From Bifidobacterium animalis subsp. animalis ATCC 25527 (lineage in GTDB: Bacteria > Actinomycetota > Actinomycetes > Actinomycetales > Bifidobacteriaceae): a stretch of 64,000 nucleotides of DNA. A program made the position numbers and the translations under genes. The stretch is from NCBI RefSeq assembly GCF_000260715.1, contig NC_017834.1:1-64000 (forward strand), given 5' to 3'. How positions within the stretch are numbered: the stretch's first letter is position 1; the number at the start of each line of letters is the position of its first letter. Below, piece after piece: positions 29,686-38,239 of this stretch. A model generated the notes under the pieces. That model saw nothing but the letters and a program-made list of their open reading frames with translations. It had not been told where the DNA came from and ran no database searches.

Positions 29686-29762
29686 ATTTGTCCGATGTGT
29701 GACTTAGTCTATCATATTTCGGACAAATCAGTAAAACTAGACAAACTAGACAAACTAGACAT
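29686..29762 (-). promoter_or_regulatory. Operator/promoter of the HTH-PIN operon
   Basis: A perfect inverted repeat, ATTTGTCCGA (29686-29695) and TCGGACAAAT (29719-29728), brackets a minus-strand -10-like TATGAT. Immediately beyond it ACTAGACAA-type nonamers repeat three times (29735-29761). This is the layout expected for autoregulation by the HTH antitoxin. Confidence 0.65.
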
Positions 29763-29841
29763 CTGGATAACGTGATTGCATCTCAAATGTGAGATGTTCT
29801 CGTGGACCGCACCATAGAGGGCATGGCAGTGGCATAGTCTG

Positions 29842-29870
29842 CGGAAGATTTCGTGAAACGGCACGTGTGC
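29842..29870 (+). repeat. Solitary unit of the 52-bp family
   Basis: CGGAAGATTTCGTGAAACGG matches the start of a 52-bp unit, but no second core lies 52 bp away. It is probably an eroded array. Confidence 0.5.
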
Positions 29871-29892
29871 CCGCATATGCATGTCTTTTTCT

Positions 29893-29940
29893 TGCGTAAA
29901 AAGAGACAGTTAACGCCCAGATTTTGACTCTTTTTGCGCA
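29893..29940 (+). repeat. TGCGTAAAA palindromic repeat, copy 5
   Basis: The 48-bp element runs from TGCGTAAAAAGAGACAGTT to GACTCTTTTTGCGCA. It is followed by three imperfect copies of GAAGACTGCGCAGG (29944-29985). It lies between the HTH promoter and the DUF4234 gene. Confidence 0.9.
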
Positions 29941-30052
29941 GGGAAGACTGCGCAGGAGAAGACTGCGCAGGGAAAGACTGTGCAGAGAGACCATGCTGAG
30001 GAAGACGATGTGTGATGCGCTCGCAAATCTCGCGTGGATGAGTGGAGATCGC

Positions 30053-30529
30053 CTAGCAGCCGGTTGCGTTGTATGCGGCGCACAGCTCGTTCATCGCATT
30101 GAGCACCTTGTAGTAGTAGATGAAAGGTCCCACCACGATGAGTGAGCCCAGTACTGCCCACAGCCAATAGGTGGCGGCGGTGACGGTGGGTGCCAGTCCG
30201 CGCCGACGTTGCTCGTCGCCGATGCGCGCGCTGAAATTGTTATGCCACACGAGCCAGCCGATGCCCAGTGTGAGCCAACTGATCAGGAAGAACATGAGGC
30301 AGTAATTCATCGTCTTTTTGCCGTTGTAGCGGCTGGCGATGATGTTGAGGTCCTCGGCCGTGGTGGTCATGATAACGATGGGGTAGATGCTGAACGTAAT
30401 GATGCCCAGCAGAATGAACTTGGCCAATGACCGGTTCGTTGGAAGCTGATAGACGGGAGCGGGTGCTGCATATACCGGAGACTGCTGCGGAAACGCAGGG
30501 TTTTGATTTGGTTGTGTCGGATACGTCAT
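30053..30529 (-). CDS. DUF4234 membrane protein
   Basis: The 158-aa product has a Pro/Gln-rich cytoplasmic N-terminus of about 30 residues and then three to four hydrophobic segments typical of DUF4234 (KFILLGIITFSIYPI...; LISWLTLGIGWLVWHNNF; ATYWLWAVLGSLIVVGPFIYYYK). The family is common in Firmicutes and bifidobacteria and has no established function. GGGGAAAG lies just before ATG 30529 on the minus strand. No partner gene is adjacent. Confidence 0.82.
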   Translation of the reverse strand: MTYPTQPNQNPAFPQQSPVYAAPAPVYQLPTNRSLAKFILLGIITFSIYPIVIMTTTAEDLNIIASRYNGKKTMNYCLMFFLISWLTLGIGWLVWHNNFSARIGDEQRRRGLAPTVTAATYWLWAVLGSLIVVGPFIYYYKVLNAMNELCAAYNATGC

Positions 30530-30881
30530 TTTCTTTCCCCTTCCTTATGCGCGGCGAACTGCGACCTGGGATGGCGCTGCGCATCACTTACCCTGTGCGG
30601 GTTGGTCTGCGGTTCCAATGCTAGCGCGCGCATGGCAAGGATATCTGCTGTATGCTTTCGGTCAGATTCGGAATAGTGGTGTCCAGGGATTGCGCAGATT
30701 CGCATATTGTTGGCGATGTCTGCCTGTGATGGCATGCATGGGCGGATTCCGTGCGGGACCGGTGTCGGCAGCCGCTGGATAATCATGTGACTGTTTGATG
30801 GAAATGGTGATTTCTTGGCGAAATTAAGCAGTGTTGTGTCTTCACATCACTTCATTCCAGCGTCGCCGTCTATGCGGTTTT
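30530..30881. other. Intergenic stretch, no gene recognised
   Basis: No frame here has coding character. The promoter of the DUF4234 gene should lie near 30540-30620. Palindromic repeats copies 6 and 7 follow. Confidence 0.4.
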
Positions 30882-30928
30882 TGCGTAACAAGAGACAGTT
30901 AGAGCTCAGTTTTGTCTTATTTTACGAG
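30882..30928 (+). repeat. TGCGTAAAA palindromic repeat, copy 6 (degenerate)
   Basis: TGCGTAACAAGAGACAGTT at the left and TTGTCTTATTTTACGA at the right. It is more diverged than other copies. Confidence 0.75.
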
Positions 30929-31034
30929 AAAAGGAAGGGGCGAGCAGTGCTACGCTGTGCCGATGCGTCTGACTGTGGCTGTTGAATACGGTTTGTCTCC
31001 GAAGATCGCAAGCCTTCCTTTGCTCGGCATTCCC

Positions 31035-31081
31035 TGCGTAACAAAAGACAGTTGGGCTGCGTTTTTGACTCTTTGTACGCA
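31035..31081 (+). repeat. TGCGTAAAA palindromic repeat, copy 7
   Basis: TGCGTAACAAAAGACAGTT at the left and GACTCTTTGTACGCA at the right. The C and G changes are compensatory (AACAAAAG / CTTTGT), which keeps the stem paired and suggests selection on structure. Confidence 0.8.
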
Positions 31082-31147
31082 GATGAGTATGGGGGGCAGG
31101 GGGACAAGCATCATTGGAGTACTGCCGTGTTTTGGCGGTTGATTATG

Positions 31148-31406
31148 CGGATGCTTCCGTGAAATAGGTCGCTGTGGAGGCCGTTCGTAGTCATTCGTTC
31201 GGAAGTTTCCGTAAGCCGTGTCGCTGGGGATGGTTTGGTGGTCGAGCGTACGGATTCTTCCGTATGACGTGCCGTGGAGGAGTCTGAAAACGGTATGGTT
31301 TGCGGATGCTTCCGTGAGCTGTGCCGCGTGGGAGTCTGAAAACGGTAGATTCCACGGAAGTGTCCGTAAAACCGACCGCAGGGCAAGTGGTCTGTGGAAA
31401 ATCTGC
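31148..31406 (+). repeat. 52-bp tandem array 4 (5 units)
   Basis: Cores start at 31148, 31200, 31251, 31303 and 31355 (intervals 52, 51, 52, 52). The last unit runs into TGGTCTGTGGAAAATCTGCGG, the same sequence that ends array 2 at 25838, which is where the duplicated methyltransferase segment begins. Confidence 0.9.
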
Positions 31407-31490
31407 GGCACTGTGTATGCGAATTCGATATGATTGGCGTATCGCCGGACAGTCGCGCGGCGGAACAGGCGAGGGGAAGGCAGTGTGAGC

Positions 31491-31848
31491 ATGGATTACC
31501 AACGTGAGAATGCGCAGACAATATGCCGCTGGGGTGATGAGGGTTGGCAATGGGGCATTCCCGTTTCACATGAAACATTCGTGGGCGCACAGAACGGCAG
31601 CTGGGACATTCTGCTCACGCCTACGAAACCGGTGCCGCACGAATGCGTCGGCGATGTGCGCGGCAGATGCTGCTCGACAAAGACGCCGGCATGCAGTTCT
31701 CGCACACGCTCGGCGAGCAGATCGGCGGCCAGCTCGAGGCGGATTCACGCTGCGCGCGTTGTATGAGGACACGAATGGCGAGGGGAATCTGCGCGAACAC
31801 CATGTGCCGACGTTCGTCGCGACGTGAAGTGTGAAGCCGGCGCGGTGA
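31491..31848 (+). pseudogene. Deleted duplicate of the SAM methyltransferase
   Basis: The first ~60 codons (MDYQRENAQTICRW...) match the intact gene at 25925. A 397-bp internal deletion then joins GTGCGCGGCA directly to GATGCTGCTCGAC. In the intact gene the two break points (26095-26099 and 26492-26496) share the five bases CGGCA, so the deletion ran through microhomology. It removes SAM motifs I-V and shifts the frame. A further change creates a stop (GACGTGAAG) near the C-terminus. Confidence 0.9.
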
Positions 31849-31871
31849 GTGCGAATTCGGTCCGGATAGAG

Positions 31872-31991
31872 AAAAGGCCGGGATCTGCGGTGCGTGCAAA
31901 TCCCGGCCCCCGAGAAGAGAAGGAGGAAGGTGTTCAGTTGTGTCAGTCCGCGAATGTGGCTCGGTTTCCCTCGCTGCGCCTCGTGAGCTGA
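31872..31991 (-). ncRNA. Candidate small RNA / minus-strand terminator unit, copy 2
   Basis: Duplicate of 26703-26827. The hairpin (31876-31884 with 31900-31908), the A/T tract, the CCTTCCTCCTTC tract and the TATAGT -10-like box (31999-32004, minus strand) are all kept despite scattered substitutions and indels. The region 32005-32175 beyond it shows no gene. Confidence 0.3.
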
Positions 31992-32175
31992 TGACTCCAC
32001 TATAGACGCGCGCATCTTGGAAAACGGATGGCGCAGGCTTAAGGAACTCTGGTAATTCACGAGGAATATGCAGGAATTCCGGGGATCGGCGATGCGTTTG
32101 TGTGCGATACGCACATTCTGTTCCATATCAGGCCGAGCGCCCCGTGAATAGGGAAATCCGATAAGGAGAGGCGAT

Positions 32176-32398
32176 ATGCATGAAGTGACATTGGTTCCGT
32201 TGACGGACGAAGATCGCGAACAGTTCGTGCTCGATAATCAGGAGGCTTTTAATTACGGCGCTCTGGAGGAGTTCGGCCGCCGAGACAATCATTTCGAGGA
32301 CGACGGACAGATTATCTCACGTGAAACAATCGAGCAGTCAATCGACGCCGGCGAAGCCTATCGCATCATGCGGGAGGGCAGACCGGTGGGCGGCATGG
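32176..32398 (+). pseudogene. Truncated GNAT acetyltransferase, cut by an IS remnant
   Basis: AAGGAGAGGCGAT precedes ATG 32176. The first ~74 codons (MHEVTLVPLTDEDREQFVLD...; GEAYRIMREGRPVGGMV) match the N-terminal half of a GNAT acetyltransferase. At about 32396-32400 the sequence switches to the reverse complement of a transposase gene; a stop follows at 32431-32433. The acetyl-CoA-binding half is missing. Confidence 0.75.
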
Positions 32399-33027
32399 TC
32401 GGGCTCCCGGATCGTCACGAGCGCGTCGGCTAGCCTCTTGAGCTCGCGTCCGGCCTGCAGGCGTGGCCGGTGCGTCAGGTCGTTGACGCAGTCGCGGCGC
32501 ACGTGCACCAGGCATCGTTGGATGCGGGTGGACGGCCACGCGCTGCGGGCGGCCGTTTCGATGCCGCGCATCCCGTCGCATACCAGCACGTTGGGCGCGG
32601 GGATCTTCTCGAACAATGCCAGGTAGTCGGCGGTGTTCTCATGGCGGCACCACCGGAACGCGACCACCGCCCCGCTGGCGCCGTCGATGGCGGTCAGCAG
32701 GCAACGGCCGTGGCGCAGGTAGGTGCCGTCGGCCATGAGCACATGCCGCACCACGCCGTCGGGCTCCAGCCTGGGGTGTATGCGCCAGCAGCCGGCGGTC
32801 CTTCGGCGGAACGTGCGCGAGGGGCCGGGCTGGGCCGCCGGGCCGAACGGCCATGCGAGGAACGCGCTGAGCTCGCCGCGGTCCCGACGCCGGTAATGGC
32901 GCACCCCTCGTGTGGCGTTGCAGTCGGTGCACATCCACCGCTGCGAGCCCAATCGGTCATGTCCGTTCTTCTTCATGGGCGAACCGCATATCTCGCAGAT
33001 CCTCGCCCTTGACGATCGCGTTCTCAT
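32396..33027 (-). pseudogene. IS1249-like (IS256 superfamily) transposase, 3'-truncated
   Basis: From ATG 33027 (GGAGGC upstream) the frame encodes about 210 residues: an N-terminal zinc ribbon CEICGSPMKKNGHDRLGSQRWMC-type (split here: CEICGSPMKKNG, then RWMCTDC), then the first DDE region MADGTYLRHGRCLL and the second segment NVLVCDGMRGIETAARSAWP. The frame reaches LADALVTIREPD and then runs into the GNAT fragment, so the final catalytic Glu region and the right end of the element are gone. It cannot be active. Confidence 0.8.
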
Positions 33028-33378
33028 GCCTCCACGCAACCGTGACACAAGGAGGCGGGAGCCGCGAGACTCTTCACGGGAATTCCAACATGCCGACACG
33101 CCTACAAGCCACAAGACAAACCAGAAGCTTAAGCAATAACTTTATGACCGCTTAGCCGATTTTGTGTGCATGCATATGTTAATAATTCGAAAGTTTCGAG
33201 CCTCTATAAGATTGCGAAGAACGCTGGTATAGCAGTAAACACGCCGTATGCAAATACGGTTTGGAGTCTTACTTAGTTAAATCATATGATTCATCTATGG
33301 GCTGATTTTCAGAGAAGACAGTAGCAAGTATCACTGTTCAAAGGTCTGTTCCTTTGGTGAAAACGATGGAAACCCGCG
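33028..33378. other. IS left end and adhesin promoter region
   Basis: The IS left end lies somewhere in 33040-33145; I cannot fix the terminal repeat because the other end is deleted. From 33150 to 33370 the DNA is AT-rich and should carry the promoter of the adhesin gene. Confidence 0.4.
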
Positions 33379-35940
33379 ATGATGGGGGGATTGGTGATTC
33401 GAATGCATGATAGGGCATATGTGGGCCGAAACGGCCGTAGTCGGATTGGAAGGGCTGTGGGATGGGGGGTGTCCTGTGCGCTGCTTTTGACCATTATGCT
33501 GGCGTGGGGTGTGGGCGTGCCGCGCGTGCAGGCCGACGAGGGGAGTGCACCAGCAGACTACGGTGAGATCCCTCAGGAATTCCTCACGAACGCCAAATTC
33601 GACAACGATGTCACAACGGCAGGGTCTCCTAGCATGCTGGACTACATTCTGAAGCATTACAACCTGTTCGTCGAAGAGGAGACGACCGCCGGGCATGTCG
33701 TGGGACCCGTGGTGATTGGTGGCGACTATCATAATCAGGCAAATGTGGGGCAGCCAGGCGTCTATACGCATACAGCGCCAACGTACGTGCGTGGAACATG
33801 GGGGCGGCCTGAGTCCGGAGTCGCCACCAATGAACAAGAGTTGCCATTGTATCTGGGCACGAACAATTTTCGAGGCGTTACTTGGGCCGATGATTGGGGG
33901 AATCCAATCTCCCCCGGTGTGCCAAGCAAAAAACCGGTGCTCAAAGACAAGACAGACGACAATACCACGGTTATCTTGCCTCAGTTGAATTATCAAACTG
34001 ATCGCATCTACTTCACTGATGAATACCTCAATTTTGCAGATGTGTTTGCGGGGATTGAAGAGCAGGCAAAGTCATTGGTGCAGAATGCCGTACAACATGG
34101 TGTCGTCGTTGATGTGACGCACAAGGCGCCCCATCATCGACTCGAGATTGTAGATGGTCAGGAGTTTTTGGTCCTAGATGCTGGCCATGAATATGTTCTA
34201 TCCGATGATCTACTGAATAAGTACGCCAACAACATCATCCTGAATATCGAAGGCAGTGATCAGGATGTCCCGATTGAGCAGATCGCCCGCACGCTAATCT
34301 GCTCGACCAGCAACAATCCAAAGACTCCCACAATAGACCGCTACCGTGTGGGAAATGAGGTCAAAAAGCTGCAGAGCGCGGAGAAGGCTGTCGGTCTATC
34401 ACTGGTGTTCGTATACCCCAATGCGACAAACGTGAGTGTGGACGGCGGCTCCATCTTCGGTCATATTGTGGCACCGCATGCGCATGTCCAAGCAGATGTT
34501 CAATACAACGGATGCATTCTTGCCAAGAGTGCAACGATGACCAGCGAAGGTCATATGTGGCCATATTCCTCCAACCGTCCGCTGAAACCGGAACCCGTGC
34601 CTAACAGCCTGTCCATGCAGCTAGGGCTTAAGACTCTGAAAGGGGGCGAGCTGACGTGGGGCCGATTCCAGTTCGCGTTGCAGGAGGCTCAGGAATCCTC
34701 GGAATCGAGCGGGCGGTGGCAGCCGGCTCCAGATGGGAAGTCCTTCACCGGTCTCAATGCGCAGGACGGGTCCATCGGATTCACTGTTTCTCTGCCGTCT
34801 TCGTCAAGTGAAACTTCCCTCGAGCACGATTTGCATTACATCCTGTCGGAAATGCACGGCGGTGAGAAGAATGTGACGTACGATGCGTCGAGCTACTTGG
34901 TCACGGTGCGCGTCAGTGTTCCCTCCGGTGGCAAGCCGATCGTCATAGGCTATCCGCAATACCAGCGTTTGAATGCCGATGGTTCCATCGACGAGAGCGC
35001 CAGTTCGCCGGATGGGACATTCGTCAATGTCGAACACAAAGACGTCACAGTGCAGCCCAAATTCGAAAAAACCGTGGATGGCCAGGATCCCATGGCGCAA
35101 CAGCGGTTCGTATTCGAACTGACGGCGCAGAATGGCGATCCCATGCCGAACGATGAACAAGGGAACGAGCGTACGTCGATGACCGCGGTGAACGAGGGGC
35201 GTCTCATCGTATTCGACGCCATCACTTACACCTCCGAGATGTTAGGAGATGATGCATCTAAGGAATTCCGGTATACGGTCCAGGAAACCGGCATCGCCGA
35301 GGGCACATCGGGCGAGTTCGTTCTCGACTCGGAGCCACGAGCGGTCGTGGTGACCTTGTCCAAGGATGAGGACGGCATCCTGCACGTCGAGACGACGTAT
35401 GAGGGCGAAACGACCTTCAAGAACACCACGAAGACCGTCCCGGCCGACGTGAACCTCTCGCTCACCAAAACCGTGCAGGGCGATGCGGCTCCGGAGACGG
35501 GCACGTTGTTCACGTTTCATGTGCGACTCAGCGACAGCCAAGGGCAGGCATTTTCCGCAGAACAGTTGCAGTCCTATACACCGTTTTCGCCGGATTCCGC
35601 GGTGAGTGTCGATGTGGGGTCCGATGACGGCGGCGCATACCTCATCGTGAAGCTGCCGCGAGATACCTGTTGGACTTTGGAATCGCTTCCCCAAGGCACG
35701 CGATACGCAATCGAGGAAACCGATCTGCCCGAGGGCTATAGCCTCGTCAGCCTGTCCCCGTCCACAGGTGTGCTTAAGTCATCCATGGAGGTCATTGCGA
35801 CGAACCGATTCGACCGCGCCGATGTGACCGTCACCCTTCCCGAAACCGGAGGATGCACGATGGCGGCGCCGGTGGCACTCGGTTTGTGTGTGATCGCGCT
35901 GACCGTTGCATTGTTCCCTGTGGTCATCCGCCGGCGTTGA
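33379..35940 (+). CDS. LPXTG-anchored surface adhesin/pilin-like protein (choice-of-anchor A)
   Basis: The 853-aa product is exported: a basic n-region, a hydrophobic helix (ALLLTIMLAWGVGV) and a VQADE cleavage region near residue 53. Residues about 85-400 form a choice-of-anchor A domain, closing with GSIFGHIVAPHAHVQ. Two or more pilin-type isopeptide or SpaA-like beta-sandwich domains follow (about 420-560, 560-690, 695-815; the last begins LSLTKTVQGD). The C-terminus is LPETGG near residue 820, a hydrophobic helix and RRR, a sortase class A signal. Starts at 33379 or 33400 are both possible. G6 tracts lie at 33383 and about 33464. No sortase gene is nearby. Confidence 0.88.
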   Translation: MMGGLVIRMHDRAYVGRNGRSRIGRAVGWGVSCALLLTIMLAWGVGVPRVQADEGSAPADYGEIPQEFLTNAKFDNDVTTAGSPSMLDYILKHYNLFVEEETTAGHVVGPVVIGGDYHNQANVGQPGVYTHTAPTYVRGTWGRPESGVATNEQELPLYLGTNNFRGVTWADDWGNPISPGVPSKKPVLKDKTDDNTTVILPQLNYQTDRIYFTDEYLNFADVFAGIEEQAKSLVQNAVQHGVVVDVTHKAPHHRLEIVDGQEFLVLDAGHEYVLSDDLLNKYANNIILNIEGSDQDVPIEQIARTLICSTSNNPKTPTIDRYRVGNEVKKLQSAEKAVGLSLVFVYPNATNVSVDGGSIFGHIVAPHAHVQADVQYNGCILAKSATMTSEGHMWPYSSNRPLKPEPVPNSLSMQLGLKTLKGGELTWGRFQFALQEAQESSESSGRWQPAPDGKSFTGLNAQDGSIGFTVSLPSSSSETSLEHDLHYILSEMHGGEKNVTYDASSYLVTVRVSVPSGGKPIVIGYPQYQRLNADGSIDESASSPDGTFVNVEHKDVTVQPKFEKTVDGQDPMAQQRFVFELTAQNGDPMPNDEQGNERTSMTAVNEGRLIVFDAITYTSEMLGDDASKEFRYTVQETGIAEGTSGEFVLDSEPRAVVVTLSKDEDGILHVETTYEGETTFKNTTKTVPADVNLSLTKTVQGDAAPETGTLFTFHVRLSDSQGQAFSAEQLQSYTPFSPDSAVSVDVGSDDGGAYLIVKLPRDTCWTLESLPQGTRYAIEETDLPEGYSLVSLSPSTGVLKSSMEVIATNRFDRADVTVTLPETGGCTMAAPVALGLCVIALTVALFPVVIRRR

Positions 35941-36204
35941 CTATGGTGAGCTGATCTGCCTGCAAGGGAATGCCTGTTTCTGGAGGTGGGGGTGAGTCAT
36001 CTCCTCCTATGATTTCGGGATGGGGAATATCCCTTCTATATGAATCTCTACGGATTTGGTATCGTGAGTCACATAACGGACATCATTTTGATTTCAATGA
36101 CCATTAGATAGACAAGCAGATTGATGACCAATCTTCGGATGTCATATTCCAATTCGAGAAAGACGAGTTGGTCTATCATGGCGGCGGGTGGATCCACGCA
36201 TGAT

Positions 36205-36260
36205 CGGAGGTCATCGCGTTGCTGCTGCCGTTCGATAAGGATTCGGATGCGCGTACCATG
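36205..36260 (-). pseudogene. Fragment resembling the C-terminus of the MerR gene
   Basis: The minus strand reads TRIRILIERQQQ, against TRIRIRVERQQE-stop at the end of the intact MerR gene (37355). The similarity covers only about a dozen codons. The neighbouring 35941-36200 DNA contains a short open stretch (SSDVIFQFEKDELVYHGGGW, + strand) of unknown origin. Confidence 0.4.
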
Positions 36261-36306
36261 CTGCGGAGTAACCTACTTGGTATTTGCTTATGAACTCGCG
36301 TGTGGT

Positions 36307-36520
36307 TCAGTCCTCATCCTCGTTTTCGCTGGGTTTCATGGGCGGGGTGAGCCACATCATTATGAGGAAGGACAGTGCTGAGGGGATAACTACATCGAGC
36401 ACACCGCGCCAGCTCAGCAGCTCCGCCTTCCCTAAGACGAACCACATCCACAATGCGTTGACGGCTGTGAAGAACAACGTCCGCGATGAGACGCGTCCAT
36501 TGCCGATGTGACAATCCCAT
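36307..36520 (-). pseudogene. Small two-helix membrane protein with a frameshift
   Basis: AGGAGG lies seven bases before ATG 36520. The first frame reads MGLSHRQWTRLIAD; removing one base in the GTTGTTCTT stretch near 36473 joins it to a frame reading FFTAVNALWMWFVLGKAELL, then LDVVIPSALSFLIMMWL and the acidic end KPSENEDED-stop. The joined product would be about 70 aa with two membrane helices. The total of 214 bp is one base out of frame, so the gene is broken or the base is a sequencing error. Confidence 0.6.
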
Positions 36521-36898
36521 GAAGGTCCTCCTGCCTCACTTACAGTGGTTCACTGTGGCTTACAGTGGCGATGCCGGCAGCCGATTGGTCCTAGGCAAGG
36601 GCGCCACGGCGAGCCAGTTGCTGGTTGCATGCTGCGCCTGCTCTTTCCAAGCTACGCCTCCATGGCCGGTGAACAAGCCGTTTTACTCCTTGAACAAAGC
36701 AAATGCCAGCTGTTCTTAGATGGAAAACGGCAGAACGTCACAGAAATAAGTCTGCTTGTTCGCTCGCTTCGGTGGGGGATATGACCGTATTCTCGAGGTG
36801 CGGCTTTACTTGACTTGATCCCGATTGGATGGCGCATTGGCGCGGATATTCGTGCATGAACTGCATCGTGAACTCAGCATTCCATAATCGGACAGCAT

Positions 36899-37019
36899 GC
36901 ATCTGCACTGGGGAGGAGCATTTTCTGGCGGGTGGCGAGTGTCGGCGTTGCAAACAGTGTGGTAGCGCCCGGTGATACTTGGGGGTTGGGGAGAAAAAGC
37001 ACCTCCCCAGCGCAGATAC
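36899..37019 (+). mobile_element. MITE-like element, copy 1
   Basis: A ~121-bp element with imperfect terminal inverted repeats: left GCATCTGCACTGGGGAGG, right (reverse complement) GTATCTGCGCTGGGGAGG, continuing into GCATTTTCT. It has no coding capacity. Copy 2 lies at 38959-39084 in the same orientation. The flanking 36521-36898 stretch shows no gene. Confidence 0.65.
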
Positions 37020-37139
37020 AGGCAGAAGGTGGTGCTGATGTCCCAATAGCGGCTGCGGTGTGAGCGGTTTGAATCCTATGCCTGCATACGCTGCTGCCGC
37101 CATGTATGAGTATTTCACACAGATGGCAGTCATGTTTGG

Positions 37140-37285
37140 TGGTCGGAAGTATGGCGTTCGTCTGGAGTGGGAAGACGAACGTCATCCATGATGGCCTGCA
37201 GCATGACAATCTTCTGCGCGAGCCAGACGTCTGTCATATCTGGCGGTCCGACGCATGACGTTCGTCTGCAGGAAAGCGGCATGTG
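37140..37285. repeat. Inverted GTTCGTCTG / AGACGAAC repeats
   Basis: GGCGTTCGTCT (about 37151) is followed by AGACGAACGTCAT (37175) and again by GACGTTCGTCTGCAG (37257), with GGTCGG / GGTCCGAC sequences nearby. They form nested imperfect dyads downstream of the MerR gene. Confidence 0.5.
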
Positions 37286-37354
37286 ATTGCGGCATGCGTG
37301 GGTGTGTGGCATCCGGTATTCTGCGAACGATTTGCGCAGCCGACGGTATTTGGC

Positions 37355-38143
37355 TCACTCCTGTTGCCGTTCAACGCGGATCCGGATGCGCGTGACGTAG
37401 TCGTCGGCCGAGCGGAGCGCGAATTCATTGAGGCCGAGCTCATATGCGCATCCGGCGAGCCGGAGGTGGTGGTGCGCGCAGTATTCGAGTATCTGTGCGT
37501 AGCAGTCCGGCAACGTGTTCCAGTTCCCACGGTGCAGCATCTGGACGTAGTCGCCAGCCGGCAGCGGTTCGCCGTCTTCGTTGTCGACGGCAACGCTGTA
37601 GACACCGCTGTACCGATTGCGGTCGCCGTCGTATATGCGCTGCACGTCGATGTAAGCGCCGATGCCCATCTGCAGCTGTTCACGCGACCATCGCGCTCGT
37701 GCTGTCCCATAGATTAGGTTGACGTCGGACTGGTCGACGTTGAGTGGAATGCGCACAATCCGTGTCTCCGGCAGCGTCACCACCTGTAGTTCGGTGTGGG
37801 TGAGCCGTCTGCAGACCGCGAGGCGCTGCTGCAGCGTCTGCAGTACTGTCCGCATCCGTTGCAGGCTGCGTATGCGCGCATCGATGTCATCTAGATTGCG
37901 CGTGAACAGCCCGTTCAATTCGTCTGGGTCAGGATGTGAGCGGTAGTCGATGATCTCCTGATTGCTCAATCCCAAGTCTTTGAGCATCATGATGTATTCG
38001 AATTCGAGGTCCTGCCGTTGCGCGTAGTAGCGGTATCCGTTCGCTGTCTTGTATGCGGGGGAGAACAGTCCGATGTCATCGTAGTAGTGCAATGTGCGCT
38101 TGTTGATGCCATGAAGCGCCGCGAATTGCGCCACGCTGAGCAT
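37355..38143 (-). CDS. MerR family regulator with GyrI-like effector domain
   Basis: The 262-aa product starts with a MerR winged HTH (MLSVAQFAALHGINKRTLHY; NGYRYY), followed by a dimerisation helix (about residues 75-125) and a GyrI-like small-molecule binding domain to the C-terminus. This layout matches BmrR-type multidrug sensors. ATG 38143 is used; GTG 38152 in frame is closer to the GGAAGAA site. It diverges from a GNAT gene across a 96-bp gap that carries a textbook MerR promoter with a 19-bp spacer, so it probably activates that gene. Confidence 0.9.
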   Translation of the reverse strand: MLSVAQFAALHGINKRTLHYYDDIGLFSPAYKTANGYRYYAQRQDLEFEYIMMLKDLGLSNQEIIDYRSHPDPDELNGLFTRNLDDIDARIRSLQRMRTVLQTLQQRLAVCRRLTHTELQVVTLPETRIVRIPLNVDQSDVNLIYGTARARWSREQLQMGIGAYIDVQRIYDGDRNRYSGVYSVAVDNEDGEPLPAGDYVQMLHRGNWNTLPDCYAQILEYCAHHHLRLAGCAYELGLNEFALRSADDYVTRIRIRVERQQE

Positions 38144-38171
38144 GTCTTTCACGATTCTTCCACTTTTCGGC

Positions 38172-38202
38172 TTGACTTTACAGTAACCGTAAAGTTTAGC
38201 AT
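38172..38202 (+). promoter_or_regulatory. MerR-type promoter and operator of the GNAT gene
   Basis: The -35 box TTGACT (38172-38177) and the -10 box TAGCAT (38197-38202) are 19 bp apart, the long spacer typical of MerR-activated promoters. The spacer region holds the perfect dyad ACTTTAC-N7-GTAAAGT (38175-38195). The MerR gene reads away on the opposite strand. Confidence 0.88.
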
Positions 38203-38239
38203 GGGGAGCATCAATACACGGAACAATCAAGGAGGCACG

